Positions 8,730 through 16,856 of a DNA stretch of 64,000 nt are shown here, in pieces; position 1 is the stretch's first letter; the number at the start of each line of letters is the position of its first letter. The stretch covers positions 1 through 64,000 of the forward strand of contig NZ_VIFV01000007.1 of the NCBI RefSeq assembly GCF_007004625.1, written 5' to 3'. Source of the stretch: Planococcus salinarum. GTDB lineage: Bacteria; Bacillota; Bacilli; Bacillales_A; Planococcaceae. The position numbers and the translations under genes are program-made. The notes beneath the pieces were generated by a model. That model searched no databases and was not told where the DNA came from. It saw only the letters and a list, made by a program, of their open reading frames with translations.

Positions 8730-9751
8730 AGAACACCTCCCACCAGGTAGGAGATGGCTTTCAATACCACAAACGTCGATACGGCGATACCGGTAAACCA
8801 GGCAGCTACTTTGCCGCTGCTGAATGGCGGTTTGCCGACCACTTTACCGGTTTGGCCGTTCATCGCAAAAGTATGTTCCTTGTTTTCGAAATCGTAATAG
8901 ACCATCCACACTGGAAACAAGGTGTAATAGACCTTGTGTTTGTTGGCGTTGATCTGTTTGTTCGTATAGCTGACTGTCGAATAACCCGAAATCGTGCTTC
9001 CGATATAGGAGTCGATGTACGGTACGATTTTCGATTCCACGCGGGAAAACAGCGCTTCATCGTCATAATCGTATTTTTCGGCCAGGTAGCCGGCAAGATA
9101 CGGCATCCGGAAATCTTTTAAATCGCTGTAATCATAAGGTTCGAGCTTGTCCATCAGCTCGTCGTCCATTTTCTCGGAAGCATCCGCCGGCACTTTCAGG
9201 TAGCTCAAATCGATTTCCCGGTAGACGTCATAAAAGTCGGTTTCCGTAACCATCGTGTCCCCATGCTGATAGGTGCGCACCCGTGTGCCGATTGCCGCCA
9301 CTTCCGCATTGCCGTCGATGTCATATAGCCAAAACGGCACATACATGCCGGTCATTTTCTTGATGCGGTCGCCGCTCATGAAACCACGAGGCGTCAGCCG
9401 GCCGTTTTTCGTCCACTTCCGGAACGCGGCCACCGCTTCGTCCTTGCTGATTGTAAACGGAATCACTTTCGCCGGGGCAAGGTCGCCGGTCAAGCGGTCA
9501 GCGAGTACAACCGGCGCCCCGCAGAAACTGCAATGGGTCGCTGTCGTTTCGGCTTCCGTCAGAAGCACGGCCCCGCAGTTTTCACAGTGGTATTCCTTCG
9601 CTTCATCAGGAGCGAATTTCTGCAGGATATTTTCCTCGGGAAACGTTTCAATATCATCCTGCCTGCCGCAGTTCGGACAGGACAACTTACCCGAAGTGGC
9701 GTCAAATGCCATATCCGAGCCGCAGTTCGGGCATTTATAATGGATGACCAA
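8723..9751 (-). CDS. ydjG: YdjG: zinc-ribbon membrane protein
   Basis: 342 residues with two N-terminal treble-clef zinc ribbons (CPNC...CPNC at residues ~8-30 and CENC...CSFC at ~56-76), a soluble beta-rich domain and one C-terminal membrane helix (VAAWFTGIAVSTFVVLKAI). This matches B. subtilis YdjG, which forms a complex with YdjH and recruits PspA. It lies 48 bases downstream of pspA and overlaps ydjH. Confidence 0.9.
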   Translation of the reverse strand: MVIHYKCPNCGSDMAFDATSGKLSCPNCGRQDDIETFPEENILQKFAPDEAKEYHCENCGAVLLTEAETTATHCSFCGAPVVLADRLTGDLAPAKVIPFTISKDEAVAAFRKWTKNGRLTPRGFMSGDRIKKMTGMYVPFWLYDIDGNAEVAAIGTRVRTYQHGDTMVTETDFYDVYREIDLSYLKVPADASEKMDDELMDKLEPYDYSDLKDFRMPYLAGYLAEKYDYDDEALFSRVESKIVPYIDSYIGSTISGYSTVSYTNKQINANKHKVYYTLFPVWMVYYDFENKEHTFAMNGQTGKVVGKPPFSSGKVAAWFTGIAVSTFVVLKAISYLVGGVLW

Positions 9752-9799
9752 GCCGTTCGCCTCCCTTCAGCCCACAATTTTTCATCAGGACAGCAGCCA

Positions 9800-10516
9800 T
9801 TATTCGCCTTTATTGACCTGGGATTTGAGCGCCGCCAGTTCGTCGTCCACATTGACACCCGATTTCAGTGATGCCAGTTCGTCGTCCACGTTCGTATCGC
9901 TGTCATATTTTTTCGCCAGATCCTGGACTGAGTCCCTTGAGCTCTTGTTCAGTTCGGACATGGCGTTCGCCTCATCCAACTGCTGATTGATTTTCTTCTC
10001 CATTGCATCAAATGCCGAAATGCGTTCTCCGGCTCCGTCCATCGAAGAATTGAACTCGTTCATGCGGCTCTGTGTTTTCGCGACGGAAGCTTTGCCCTTG
10101 AGTTCCGCACGACGCGATTCCAGCTCGCCGATATCTTCTTCCAGCTTGTCGTGCATCTGCCGCATCTGCTGGGTGTTGGCCGCCGCCATCTCAACCGCCG
10201 TGTGCAGCCCCTGTTCGCGCTCAGCCAATTCCGCTTTGCGCTGCAGGAATTTCCGTGCATCATCTTCATTGCCGGCTTCCAATGCTTTCACTGCGTAGCG
10301 CTGCATATCGTCGATTTCTTTTTGGACATCGGCCAGTTCACGGCGTTCACGTTTTTCCGCCGCCATAATCGCAGCAGTTTCCGATTTCACTTTCCCGAGA
10401 TCGCTGTTCAAATCACGCAAATACTGATCGATCATTTTTTCCGGATCCTCAGCCTGGTCCAGCATTGCATGAATATTGCTCGTCATAATGTCTCTGAAGC
10501 GTTTTAAGATTTCCAT
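9800..10516 (-). CDS. pspA: PspA/IM30 phage-shock protein
   Basis: A 238-residue, almost entirely alpha-helical ESCRT-III-like protein. It opens MEILKRFRDIMTSNIHAMLDQAEDPEKMIDQYLRDL, typical of PspA, including the amphipathic first helix that binds stressed membrane. It is the first gene of the pspA-ydjGHI operon. Three consecutive ATGs (10522, 10519, 10516) are possible; AGGAG is best spaced (7 bases) for the last. B. subtilis pspA is driven by sigma-W; I searched upstream for TGAAAC-N16-CGTA and did not find a clear match, so regulation here is open. Confidence 0.92.
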   Translation of the reverse strand: MEILKRFRDIMTSNIHAMLDQAEDPEKMIDQYLRDLNSDLGKVKSETAAIMAAEKRERRELADVQKEIDDMQRYAVKALEAGNEDDARKFLQRKAELAEREQGLHTAVEMAAANTQQMRQMHDKLEEDIGELESRRAELKGKASVAKTQSRMNEFNSSMDGAGERISAFDAMEKKINQQLDEANAMSELNKSSRDSVQDLAKKYDSDTNVDDELASLKSGVNVDDELAALKSQVNKGE

Positions 10517-10870
10517 CATCATTCTCCTCTTCGTTTTTTACCCGTTTTGCGGGAATTCTTTATTCAATAAAACTACCCTTTCCGTCCGCGAATTAATCCT
10601 GACAGCTTTCGTCTTCAGAAGAAGCCGACAGTCTTCTTCTATATTAATAAGAACTTCTCCATATTGCAGAAAAGTCCTGCATTCACCAGCGCCCCAAATC
10701 CTGCCGGAAACCAAAAGCAGCCAGGTCCTGCTGACATAAAAAGTGGTGCATGCAGATCTCCCGAGTTGTATCTTCTATTTCTTTTATATAAAAAAACAAA
10801 TATATCCAATTAGCCTGTCTTTTTGTATATACTTTTCCTAGATGTTTCATTTAAAAAGGAGGAATTCGCA
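10517..10870. other. Divergent intergenic region between pspA and the DUF4256 gene
   Basis: No gene is seen. The hexamer TCCTGC occurs three times (10675, 10699, 10726) at irregular spacing. An AT-rich stretch with TATACT near 10830 could be the -10 of the DUF4256 gene, without a clear -35. Confidence 0.4.
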
Positions 10871-11431
10871 ATGGTGAAAAAGGAGCTGTCTGCTGACCAG
10901 AAAGAGGGGTTGCTTGCCACACTGAAAGCGCGTTTCGAAAAAAATAGGAACCGCCATGAAGGAATCGAATGGAGAAAAGTCCAGGAGAAGCTTGAGGCAA
11001 AACCGGAGAAGCTTTGATCGCTTTTTAAGATGGAAGAAACCGGCGGCGAGCCGGATGTAGTTGACTGCGACAAAGGGACCGATGAGTTTGTCTTCTTTGA
11101 TTGTTCAGCGGAAAGTCCAAAGGGCCGCCGGAGTGTCTGCTACGACAGGGAGGCATGGGAAGCGCGGAAGAAATTCAAGCCGGAAAATACTGCATTGGAT
11201 ATGGCGGCAGACATGGGCATAGAAATTCTGACGGAAGAACAATTCCGGTCGTTGCAGCAGCTTGGCGACTTCGATAAAAAGACCTCAAGTTGGGTCCGGA
11301 CTCCCGCTGAAATCAGGAGACTTGGCGGCGCCCTTTTCTGTGACTTCCGCTATGGCCAGGTTTTTGTCTACCATAACGGGGCTGATTCCTATTACGCCAA
11401 CAGAGGCTTCCGTGGTTCGCTGCGGGTTTAA
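10871..11431 (+). pseudogene. DUF4256 family protein, interrupted by a TGA codon
   Basis: The frame is open for a 186-residue DUF4256 protein except for one TGA at 11015-11017. There the family normally has Trp (…PEKL-W-SL…), and a single G-to-A change in TGG explains it. Downstream, the conserved CSAESPKGRRSVCYDR, MAADMGIEILTEEQF and FVYHNGADSYY segments are intact in the same frame. AGGAGG lies 7 bases before the ATG at 10871. An internal ATG at 11030 could yield a shorter 133-residue product, but no ribosome site is evident. The role of DUF4256 is unknown. Either a very young pseudogene or a base error. Confidence 0.85.
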
Positions 11432-11445
11432 ATCCACTTTCCCTA

Positions 11446-11476
11446 AACCAATTGATCACGAAATCAATTGGTTTTC
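11446..11476 (+). terminator. Terminator after DUF4256 gene
   Basis: AACCAATTGAT pairs with ATCAATTGGTT across a 5-6 base loop, followed by TTCT. Confidence 0.7.
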
Positions 11477-11582
11477 TAATGCTTAAAAAATGATTTACCC
11501 ATCCCCTTGTTCAACACCTTACCCATCTTCTGTTCTTGAGAGTCAATTATATAAAATTCGTGCCTTTAGCCCTGTTAGTTAT

Positions 11583-11612
11583 CTGTCAATTCTGTCAATT
11601 TAGGATTATAAT
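11583..11612 (+). promoter_or_regulatory. Candidate sigma-A promoter of the DUF2157 operon
   Basis: A perfect TATAAT at 11607-11612 is preceded by CTGTCA 18 bases upstream, 24 bases before the start codon. The short leader leaves room for little beyond the ribosome site. Confidence 0.5.
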
Positions 11613-11635
11613 GGATTTAAGATTGAGGAGGTGCC

Positions 11636-12811
11636 ATGATGGATCTGGAACGGAAATTAGTTCAATGGCGCAAAGAAGGGTTGATCGATCAAACGGCGGT
11701 TGAGCGAATTATGTCGTTTGAAAAAGGACAACCGCAAAAAAGAAAGATTCCACTGTTATTGCTGATCGGCCTCATCTTCTTCGCCCTGGCGGCATTCAGC
11801 TTTATCGCCGCCAATTGGCAGGCTATACCGGAACTGCTGAAAGTGGCTTTGTTCGTTTTGTTGATGTGGATTTTTTATGTGCTTGCCTATTTTTCCGAAA
11901 AGAAGCATTTCGGACAGCCCGTCATATTCAGGCTTCTCAGTTTGGCTATGTTCGGTGCAACAATTCTGGTAACTGCGCAGACTTTCCATTTTAACCTCTC
12001 GAATTCTGTGCTGCCATGGGCTATATTCATCGCTGCTCTGGCCCATTACTTCGTGTGGCGCCATATGGCCTATGCAGTTACGGCTTTTATCTTTGGGCTC
12101 AATACACTTGTTACCCTCGTACCCTTTACAGGCTGGATTGAATGGAGCATATTCGTCGGGATATCGCTTGCCTGGTTTTATTTCAGCAAAGACGATACTC
12201 CGAAAGTCTTTAGCTGGATGCTGCTGTTCTTCTCCGGCCTGCTGATGTGGGACCTTGTCACGTACAACAGTCCATTTTGGCCAATCTGGACACTTTTTGT
12301 CCTGATCCTGCTGCTGTTTATCGTCCCGGTCGATGCGAGACGCTTTTTGTCGCCGCTTTACCTGATATTCGGGGCCTTCATGCTCATTGTCTATCTGGCA
12401 GTCCGCGGAGAGACAGATATGTCGCTGGTCGATCTGAACTGGCCGGAGTCGATTGCGCTTGCCGTGACGGGGCTTGCGGTACTGGCGCTCACTTACCTGA
12501 AATTCCGGAGCATTATGTGGATTTCCATCCTTGGTGCAATGGGCTTGCTGCTGTTTGATGACACCGCAATCGCTTTAGCAATTGTTGCAGAACTGAGCGC
12601 GCTTGCATACCTGATCATCGCACAGAGGAAAAATCAGTCGCTCGCGCCTGGATTTATCTATTTCATCATCGTCCAATTTGTAATTTACGTGATCTACGCC
12701 TGGGAACGCCTTGATATGTCGCTGTTCTTCCTCATCGGCGCACTTCTGCTGTTTGCATTGTCAGGCGTCGGCTGGTGGCTGAACCGCAAGAAAGAAGGTG
12801 CAGCAACATGA
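11636..12811 (+). CDS. DUF2157 multi-pass membrane protein
   Basis: 391 residues. The first ~45 are soluble (LERKLVQWRKEGLIDQTAVERI), as is typical of DUF2157, followed by about 11-12 hydrophobic helices and a short basic tail NRKKEGAAT. GAGGAGG precedes two adjacent ATGs (11636, 11639). The stop overlaps the next gene's ATG by 4 bases, so the two proteins are translationally coupled. DUF2157 and GDYXXLXY proteins are commonly encoded side by side; their joint function is not known. Confidence 0.88.
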   Translation: MMDLERKLVQWRKEGLIDQTAVERIMSFEKGQPQKRKIPLLLLIGLIFFALAAFSFIAANWQAIPELLKVALFVLLMWIFYVLAYFSEKKHFGQPVIFRLLSLAMFGATILVTAQTFHFNLSNSVLPWAIFIAALAHYFVWRHMAYAVTAFIFGLNTLVTLVPFTGWIEWSIFVGISLAWFYFSKDDTPKVFSWMLLFFSGLLMWDLVTYNSPFWPIWTLFVLILLLFIVPVDARRFLSPLYLIFGAFMLIVYLAVRGETDMSLVDLNWPESIALAVTGLAVLALTYLKFRSIMWISILGAMGLLLFDDTAIALAIVAELSALAYLIIAQRKNQSLAPGFIYFIIVQFVIYVIYAWERLDMSLFFLIGALLLFALSGVGWWLNRKKEGAAT

Positions 12812-13260
12812 AAGTAAAGGCCTGGTTATTGCCGATCCTTTTGACCCTTTTTGTCGCCATTCTCGTCGCATCTTTTTATGCCGCCTCATGGTTTGGAGAG
12901 CAATACGTTTTACGGGCAGAACCTTTTGATCCGTTTGATCCTTTCTACGGGGAATACGTCCTGCTGCAATATCCGGATTTGAATGTGCAAAGCAGGTCCT
13001 TTGAAGGCCCTGTATATTTCACCTTGAAAGAAGGACCCGATGGCTTTGCCGTCATCGACCGAATCGAAGACGAGCCCTTTTTCGGGGCAATCAGGGGAGC
13101 TGCATTCGGCAGACAAATCACCGCTCCGCAACTCGAGCAGTTCTACGTGGAGCAGGGGCGTGGACCCGAACTGGAACAAGCTGTCGACCTTCAGGTAACG
13201 ATCGATGTTGCCCCCTGGGGTTTCATACGTCCGGTCAGTTTGGACGTCCGGGAAGAATAA
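12808..13260 (+). CDS. GDYXXLXY-domain membrane protein
   Basis: 150 residues with one N-terminal membrane helix (WLLPILLTLFVAILVASFYA) and an extracytoplasmic domain. GEYVLLQY near residue 49 corresponds to the family's GDYXXLXY signature with Asp replaced by Glu. The ATG at 12808 is preceded by AAGAAGGTG and overlaps the DUF2157 stop, so a longer frame from 12775 is rejected. It is the second gene of the pair and is followed by a terminator. Confidence 0.88.
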   Translation: MKVKAWLLPILLTLFVAILVASFYAASWFGEQYVLRAEPFDPFDPFYGEYVLLQYPDLNVQSRSFEGPVYFTLKEGPDGFAVIDRIEDEPFFGAIRGAAFGRQITAPQLEQFYVEQGRGPELEQAVDLQVTIDVAPWGFIRPVSLDVREE

Positions 13261-13337
13261 TAAATTCTTCCGGCCCGCCGGCTTTGCACCTGCTTACAAA
13301 ACGCATAGTGATTAAAGCGAATTAGTCTGCCTCAATT

Positions 13338-13381
13338 AAAGACCTTGCCAAAACCCCTAATGGGCTGTGGCAAGGTCTTTA
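13338..13381 (+). terminator. Terminator of the DUF2157-GDYXXLXY operon
   Basis: AAAGACCTTGCCA pairs with TGGCAAGGTCTTT around a 17-base loop. Confidence 0.65.
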
Positions 13382-13427
13382 AAATTCGACCATTTTAATG
13401 TTTGGCAAACCCAATTTCACCTGCATC

Positions 13428-13463
13428 AAAAAACCCGCATACCGGACAGTCCGGCATACGGGG
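13428..13463 (-). terminator. Terminator of the 53-residue protein gene
   Basis: On the minus strand CCCGTATGCCGGA and TCCGGTATGCGGG form a near-perfect stem followed by six T, 19 bases past the stop. Confidence 0.85.
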
Positions 13464-13481
13464 GAAAGGTTGAATTTGATG

Positions 13482-13643
13482 TTACTTCCTGTCTTTATTC
13501 TTATCCTCATTCTTATTGTCATCCGTGCCCTGGAGTTCTTCTGCGGAAAGGTCGATATCTGCTTTATAGTCCTGTGCCTCTTGTCTCAGTTCCATGTCAC
13601 GCTGGTGCGTCTGCAGTTCATCTTTGTTCTTGTCTCTTGCCAA
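13482..13643 (-). CDS. Small acidic/charged protein, TTG start
   Basis: A 53-residue hydrophilic protein beginning LARDKNKDELQTHQ (TTG start) and ending in a Lys/Asp/Asn-rich tail. GGAGGG lies 7 bases before the TTG, a terminator follows directly, and a sigma-B-like promoter precedes it. That makes it a convincing gene despite its size. No family is recognised. Small charged sigma-B-dependent proteins are common in Bacillales, so a general-stress role is a reasonable guess. Confidence 0.7.
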   Translation of the reverse strand: MARDKNKDELQTHQRDMELRQEAQDYKADIDLSAEELQGTDDNKNEDKNKDRK

Positions 13644-13675
13644 TCCAATCCCTCCTCTTTTGTATTAGTATTGAT

Positions 13676-13700
13676 ATTCCCGTTAAGGGATGAATAAAAC
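13676..13700 (-). promoter_or_regulatory. Candidate sigma-B promoter of the 53-residue protein
   Basis: On the minus strand GTTTTA-N13-GGGAAT, one mismatch from consensus in each hexamer, 33 bases before the TTG start. Confidence 0.5.
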
Positions 13701-13882
13701 AGATACAAGAGTTTTTCTTTTTAAAAAAGATTGGCCATCACCAAAATCACATTCCTGTCACATAATTTCAAGCTTCACCATGTTATTATTGATGCTAAAA
13801 GCACAATCGGTTCAGGAAGCAAGTTCTTCCTCACTTTCCCTCATCCCGATTTGAAGCAAACATGATTTTGGAGGTTTTATTC

Positions 13883-14272
13883 ATGGAAAAAGTTTGGAGC
13901 CTGCGGTTGATCCGCTTCTCGGCAATATTCGGTTTTATCGGCACATATCTCGGTTCGCATATGGCGGGCCAGATGGATTACTCACTTCGTCCGGTCCATG
14001 CGCACATCCTGCTGGTAGGCTGGTTATCAGTGTTTGCCTGGGGTATCTTCTATCACGCCTATACAATCAAATACAAGAAACTCGTCACGATACACGGCAT
14101 CTTCGCGATGGTCGGCGCGGTCGGCCTGACCGGCGGCATGTGGCTTTACAATCTCAACCCTTTCAATTGGAACGAAACCTTGGTCATGGTACTCTTCATC
14201 GTCGGCGGCACACTGTTGCTGATTGCGTTCCTGCTGTTTGCGGTGATCACATTCCTGACGGAAAAAGAATAA
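13883..14272 (+). CDS. Four-helix membrane protein resembling a fragment of haem-copper oxidase subunit I
   Basis: 129 residues with four hydrophobic helices. The second starts with PVHAHILLVGWLSVFAWG, where the HAH and GW pattern resembles the histidine-bearing helix of cytochrome-oxidase/NnrS-type proteins. A further His is in YHAYTIKY and another in VTIHG. This suggests haem or metal binding in the membrane but not a complete oxidase. GGAGG precedes the ATG at 13883 (the frame opens at 13862). Monocistronic, with its own terminator. Function inferred only from pattern. Confidence 0.75.
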   Translation: MEKVWSLRLIRFSAIFGFIGTYLGSHMAGQMDYSLRPVHAHILLVGWLSVFAWGIFYHAYTIKYKKLVTIHGIFAMVGAVGLTGGMWLYNLNPFNWNETLVMVLFIVGGTLLLIAFLLFAVITFLTEKE

Positions 14273-14281
14273 GTGTGGAAG

Positions 14282-14309
14282 AATCCTCCCTGATGGGGAG
14301 GATTTTTTT
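14282..14309 (+). terminator. Terminator of the four-helix membrane protein
   Basis: AATCCTCCC/GGGAGGATT stem with a 4-5 base loop, followed by TTTTTT. Confidence 0.85.
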
Positions 14310-14341
14310 AATGCTTTGCGAATAAAACCGAAAACAATACC

Positions 14342-14370
14342 TTGCATTGAATAGTACTGAGTGATATATT
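14342..14370 (+). promoter_or_regulatory. Candidate sigma-A promoter of padR operon
   Basis: TTGCAT, 17 bases, TATATT; 54 bases before the GTG start. The downstream AT-rich stretch has an imperfect AGTA/TACT dyad that could be a self-regulatory PadR site. Confidence 0.5.
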
Positions 14371-14424
14371 ATTCATTAATTACTACTGTTTATAAAATAC
14401 TAGTTAAGAAAGGAGGCGTTATCG

Positions 14425-14748
14425 GTGAACATTCAGTTTAAAAAAGGCGCATTGAATCTATGTGTGCTGGTTCTGTTGGATAAGCAGGATCGCTATGGCT
14501 ATGAATTGGTGCAGAAGATTTCCGATCGCATCGCCATTTCGGAAGGCGCTGTCTATCCCCTGCTCCGCCGTCTGACCAAAGAAGGGTATTTCTCCACGTA
14601 TTTGCAGGAATCGACGGAAGGTCCGCCGCGCAAATATTATTCGCTCACCGAAGCCGGCAGAACGTATCTTCATGTACAGCTCGAAGAATGGAAAAGCTTT
14701 ACGGACGGGGTCAATAAACTAATCGAAGAGGGTGTGCGAAATGACTGA
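14425..14748 (+). CDS. PadR family transcriptional regulator
   Basis: 107 residues forming a winged helix: KGALNLCVLVLLDKQDRYGYELVQKIS, then the recognition part SEGAVYPLLRRLTKEGYFSTYL and PPRKYYSLTEAGR. These are the classic PadR signatures. GTG start, with AGGAGG nine bases upstream. Its stop overlaps the start of the DUF1700/DUF4097 gene by 8 bases. PadR-DUF1700-DUF4097 units are common in Bacillota, where PadR represses its own operon and responds to envelope stress or small ligands. Confidence 0.92.
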   Translation: MNIQFKKGALNLCVLVLLDKQDRYGYELVQKISDRIAISEGAVYPLLRRLTKEGYFSTYLQESTEGPPRKYYSLTEAGRTYLHVQLEEWKSFTDGVNKLIEEGVRND

Positions 14749-15775
14749 ACAACAATTTCTGCAACAATTGGAGCAAGCATTGGACCGGCTGCCTGCCGAA
14801 GAACGCAACGACATTCTGCAGGATATTCGGGAATACTTCGCAAACGGCCGTGCTGATGGCAAATCCGACAGCGACATTGCTGCGGAACTGGGCGCACCGG
14901 ATGCCATCGCCAAAGAACTGATTGACAGTTTTGATTTTACACAAACAACAGCACCTGCTGAAAAATCGATATTTCGAAAGACAAATTCGATGGAGTTGAT
15001 ATTCAGACCGACAATTCGTTGGTGCGGATTTCGCCTTCCGATGACGGCAAAATGCATGTAGATGTTGAAAATAAAACCTATCGCCAGCACCTCGCTGTCG
15101 ACATCCTTGACCGCACACTCGTGATCAGCTTAAAGGAAGAAACCAGAAAATTGGGAATCTTCACTTTCACCGGCGGTTTGAAGTCACCCGCGCTCATCGT
15201 TCAGCTGCCTGCCAAACTGTATGAAAAGATTCAAATCCTTTCCGACCATGGCACCATCACCGGTGAACGTCTGGAAAGCACAGAATTTCTCGTTGAGACG
15301 GATAACGGCAGCATCGACCTGAGCCAAATAAACGCTGGAAATTTCGCGGTGAAATCAGACAACGGAGCCATTAAGCTGACGGCTGTCCAGGCAAAAGATC
15401 TGAGATCTGAGAGCTGAAACAGACAATGGCCAGCTCACTTTGAAAGATATCCGCACCGGCAAATTGCATGCAGCTTCTGACAACGGCGCCATTACGCTGA
15501 AAGAAATTGCAGGTGACGTCCAGGCCCAGACCGACAATGGCCGCATCCACCTTTTGGCGGCTGACCTTGAACGCACCATCAGCCTGCAAACCGACAACGG
15601 CTCCATTCTGCTGGAAACAAATAGACAACCCGAGAATGCCACCATCAATGCTGATGTCGATTGGGGCACGGTTTCTGTATTCGGCTCGAAGAAAAGAAGA
15701 ACCGTTTTTGGAACCGGCCACCACCCGGTCGATCTCCAATCCGACAACGGCAGCATTACAGTAAAAATGGTGTGA
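14741..15775 (+). pseudogene. DUF1700-DUF4097 membrane-associated protein gene, two frameshifts
   Basis: Residues 1-75 are a clean DUF1700 domain (EERNDILQDIREYF...AAELGAPDAIAKELI). At about 14968-14981 the coding frame shifts by -1. The second segment (from codons before 15019 to 15417) is a DUF4097 beta-helix with repeated TDNGSI/SDNGAI turns. At 15399-15412 a 7-bp tandem duplication (TCTGAGA twice) shifts the frame again. The third segment (to 15775) continues the same beta-helix and ends SDNGSITVKMV. Without both changes this would be one ~340-residue protein. Start ATG at 14741, overlapping padR. Confidence 0.85.
15399..15412. repeat. 7-bp tandem duplication breaking the DUF4097 frame
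   Basis: TCTGAGATCTGAGA is an exact doubling of TCTGAGA. Deleting one copy joins …KDLR to AETDNGQL… in frame. Confidence 0.85.
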
Positions 15776-15800
15776 TGGAGTTTTCAATTGAAAAAGATGC

Positions 15801-15846
15801 AAAAATGCCGCCTGTGAAGTCAAATGATTTCACAGGCGGCATTTTC
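15801..15846. terminator. Bidirectional terminator
   Basis: AAAATGCCGCCTGTGAA pairs with TTTCACAGGCGGCATTTT around a short loop, between convergent genes. Confidence 0.9.
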
Positions 15847-15938
15847 TATTCACTGATTGCAGTAATTTCTGTTAAACTTTCATCATTATTAAGCCCGGCG
15901 AACCCCCATGCATTAGCGGCCTGCAGTTTACGAATCTC

Positions 15939-16499
15939 CTATTCACCGACCGTTAACTCAGAATAACTTATTTCCCCCAATTCATCAGAGGCAATATTTT
16001 TAAAGGTTTTATCGTCTTTGCACCTGTAAAGGTGTTGAAGTGAGTTCGACACGTAATAGACGATTCCATCTGCCGGGTGCCTCACTTTGTTCAGAAACAA
16101 CAGGTATTGCCCCGTTTTCATCGGCTTCATCCCTTGTTCAGAGCTGTACTCAGTCTCTTTTCTGTCCTTCATGCCGATTACCTGCTTGATTACGATCTCC
16201 GACTCTTCATCAAAATCCTGGCCGGTACGATCGATAAAAACTTCATCGACTGCCACCTCGTAAAAGGCCTGCTTTGTAGTTCCACTCTCTCCTCTGAACT
16301 CCCGGATATCATAATACAGAGGTACATTAACAAGCACCACCAAATCCGCTTCCGCTTTTAAGTCTTCAAGCGTTTCGTACGACTTGGACAATCCCTGTAC
16401 ACCGCTATTCGATTCTACGGTCCCCAAGTGCTTGTATCCAAGCAAACCAAGGAAAATCACTCCAACGAGAATAAGTGACGATATCAATTTTCTTTTCAT
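15939..16499 (-). CDS. Secreted or membrane-anchored protein of unknown function
   Basis: 186 residues. The N-terminus MKRKLISSLILVGVIFLGLLG is a signal or anchor sequence; the rest is a soluble extracytoplasmic domain with alternating beta-type segments (DLVVLVNVPLYYDIREF, FYEVAVDEVFID, GQYLLFLNKV). No cysteine lipobox and no family recognised. GGAG sits eight bases before the ATG at 16499; an upstream in-frame start at 16565 has weaker support. Confidence 0.75.
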   Translation of the reverse strand: MKRKLISSLILVGVIFLGLLGYKHLGTVESNSGVQGLSKSYETLEDLKAEADLVVLVNVPLYYDIREFRGESGTTKQAFYEVAVDEVFIDRTGQDFDEESEIVIKQVIGMKDRKETEYSSEQGMKPMKTGQYLLFLNKVRHPADGIVYYVSNSLQHLYRCKDDKTFKNIASDELGEISYSELTVGE

Positions 16500-16811
16500 G
16501 GCTTCATCTCCAATAAGGATATATTCCATTCTTTCAAGCGAGTTGCTGTTGCAGCTGAATTCCACGTTTAAATATTCCTTACCTACGATGTTAGACTGAC
16601 AAATTTTTCAAATCAATAGCACCCTCTATTTCCCAATAACCAAAAAATATTTTACGTTATTATTACCTATTAAAAATTCACAATTAACGATTTAAACTCA
16701 TTAAAGTGATAGCAATAAAAAATAATTAGTACCGATAACATTCTTTTTGAAATATCACCAGAAAAATTACGAAAATTTTCCCAACCCGTTATTCGCAAAT
16801 TTTATTGGACA
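16500..16811. other. AT-rich intergenic stretch
   Basis: No reading frame with a ribosome site is seen. Bases ~16600-16800 are strongly AT-rich; they hold the promoter of the secreted-protein gene at most. Confidence 0.5.
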
Positions 16812-16812
16812 T

Positions 16813-16846
16813 AAAAAAGGCTCCCAGTTTCCCGGAGAGCCTCTTT
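16813..16846 (-). terminator. Terminator of the FusB-like gene
   Basis: On the minus strand GAGGCTCTCCGGG and CTGGGAGCC form a stem followed by six T, about ten bases beyond the stop. Confidence 0.75.
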
Positions 16847-16856
16847 CGCTTTCTTC

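Noticed and set aside
7194-9121. Two long plus-strand frames
   Set aside because: Antisense to ydjI, ydjH and ydjG, whose domains and coupling are certain.
10540-10700. Sigma-W promoter upstream of pspA
   Set aside because: The expected TGAAAC-N16-CGTA pattern could not be found despite the B. subtilis precedent.
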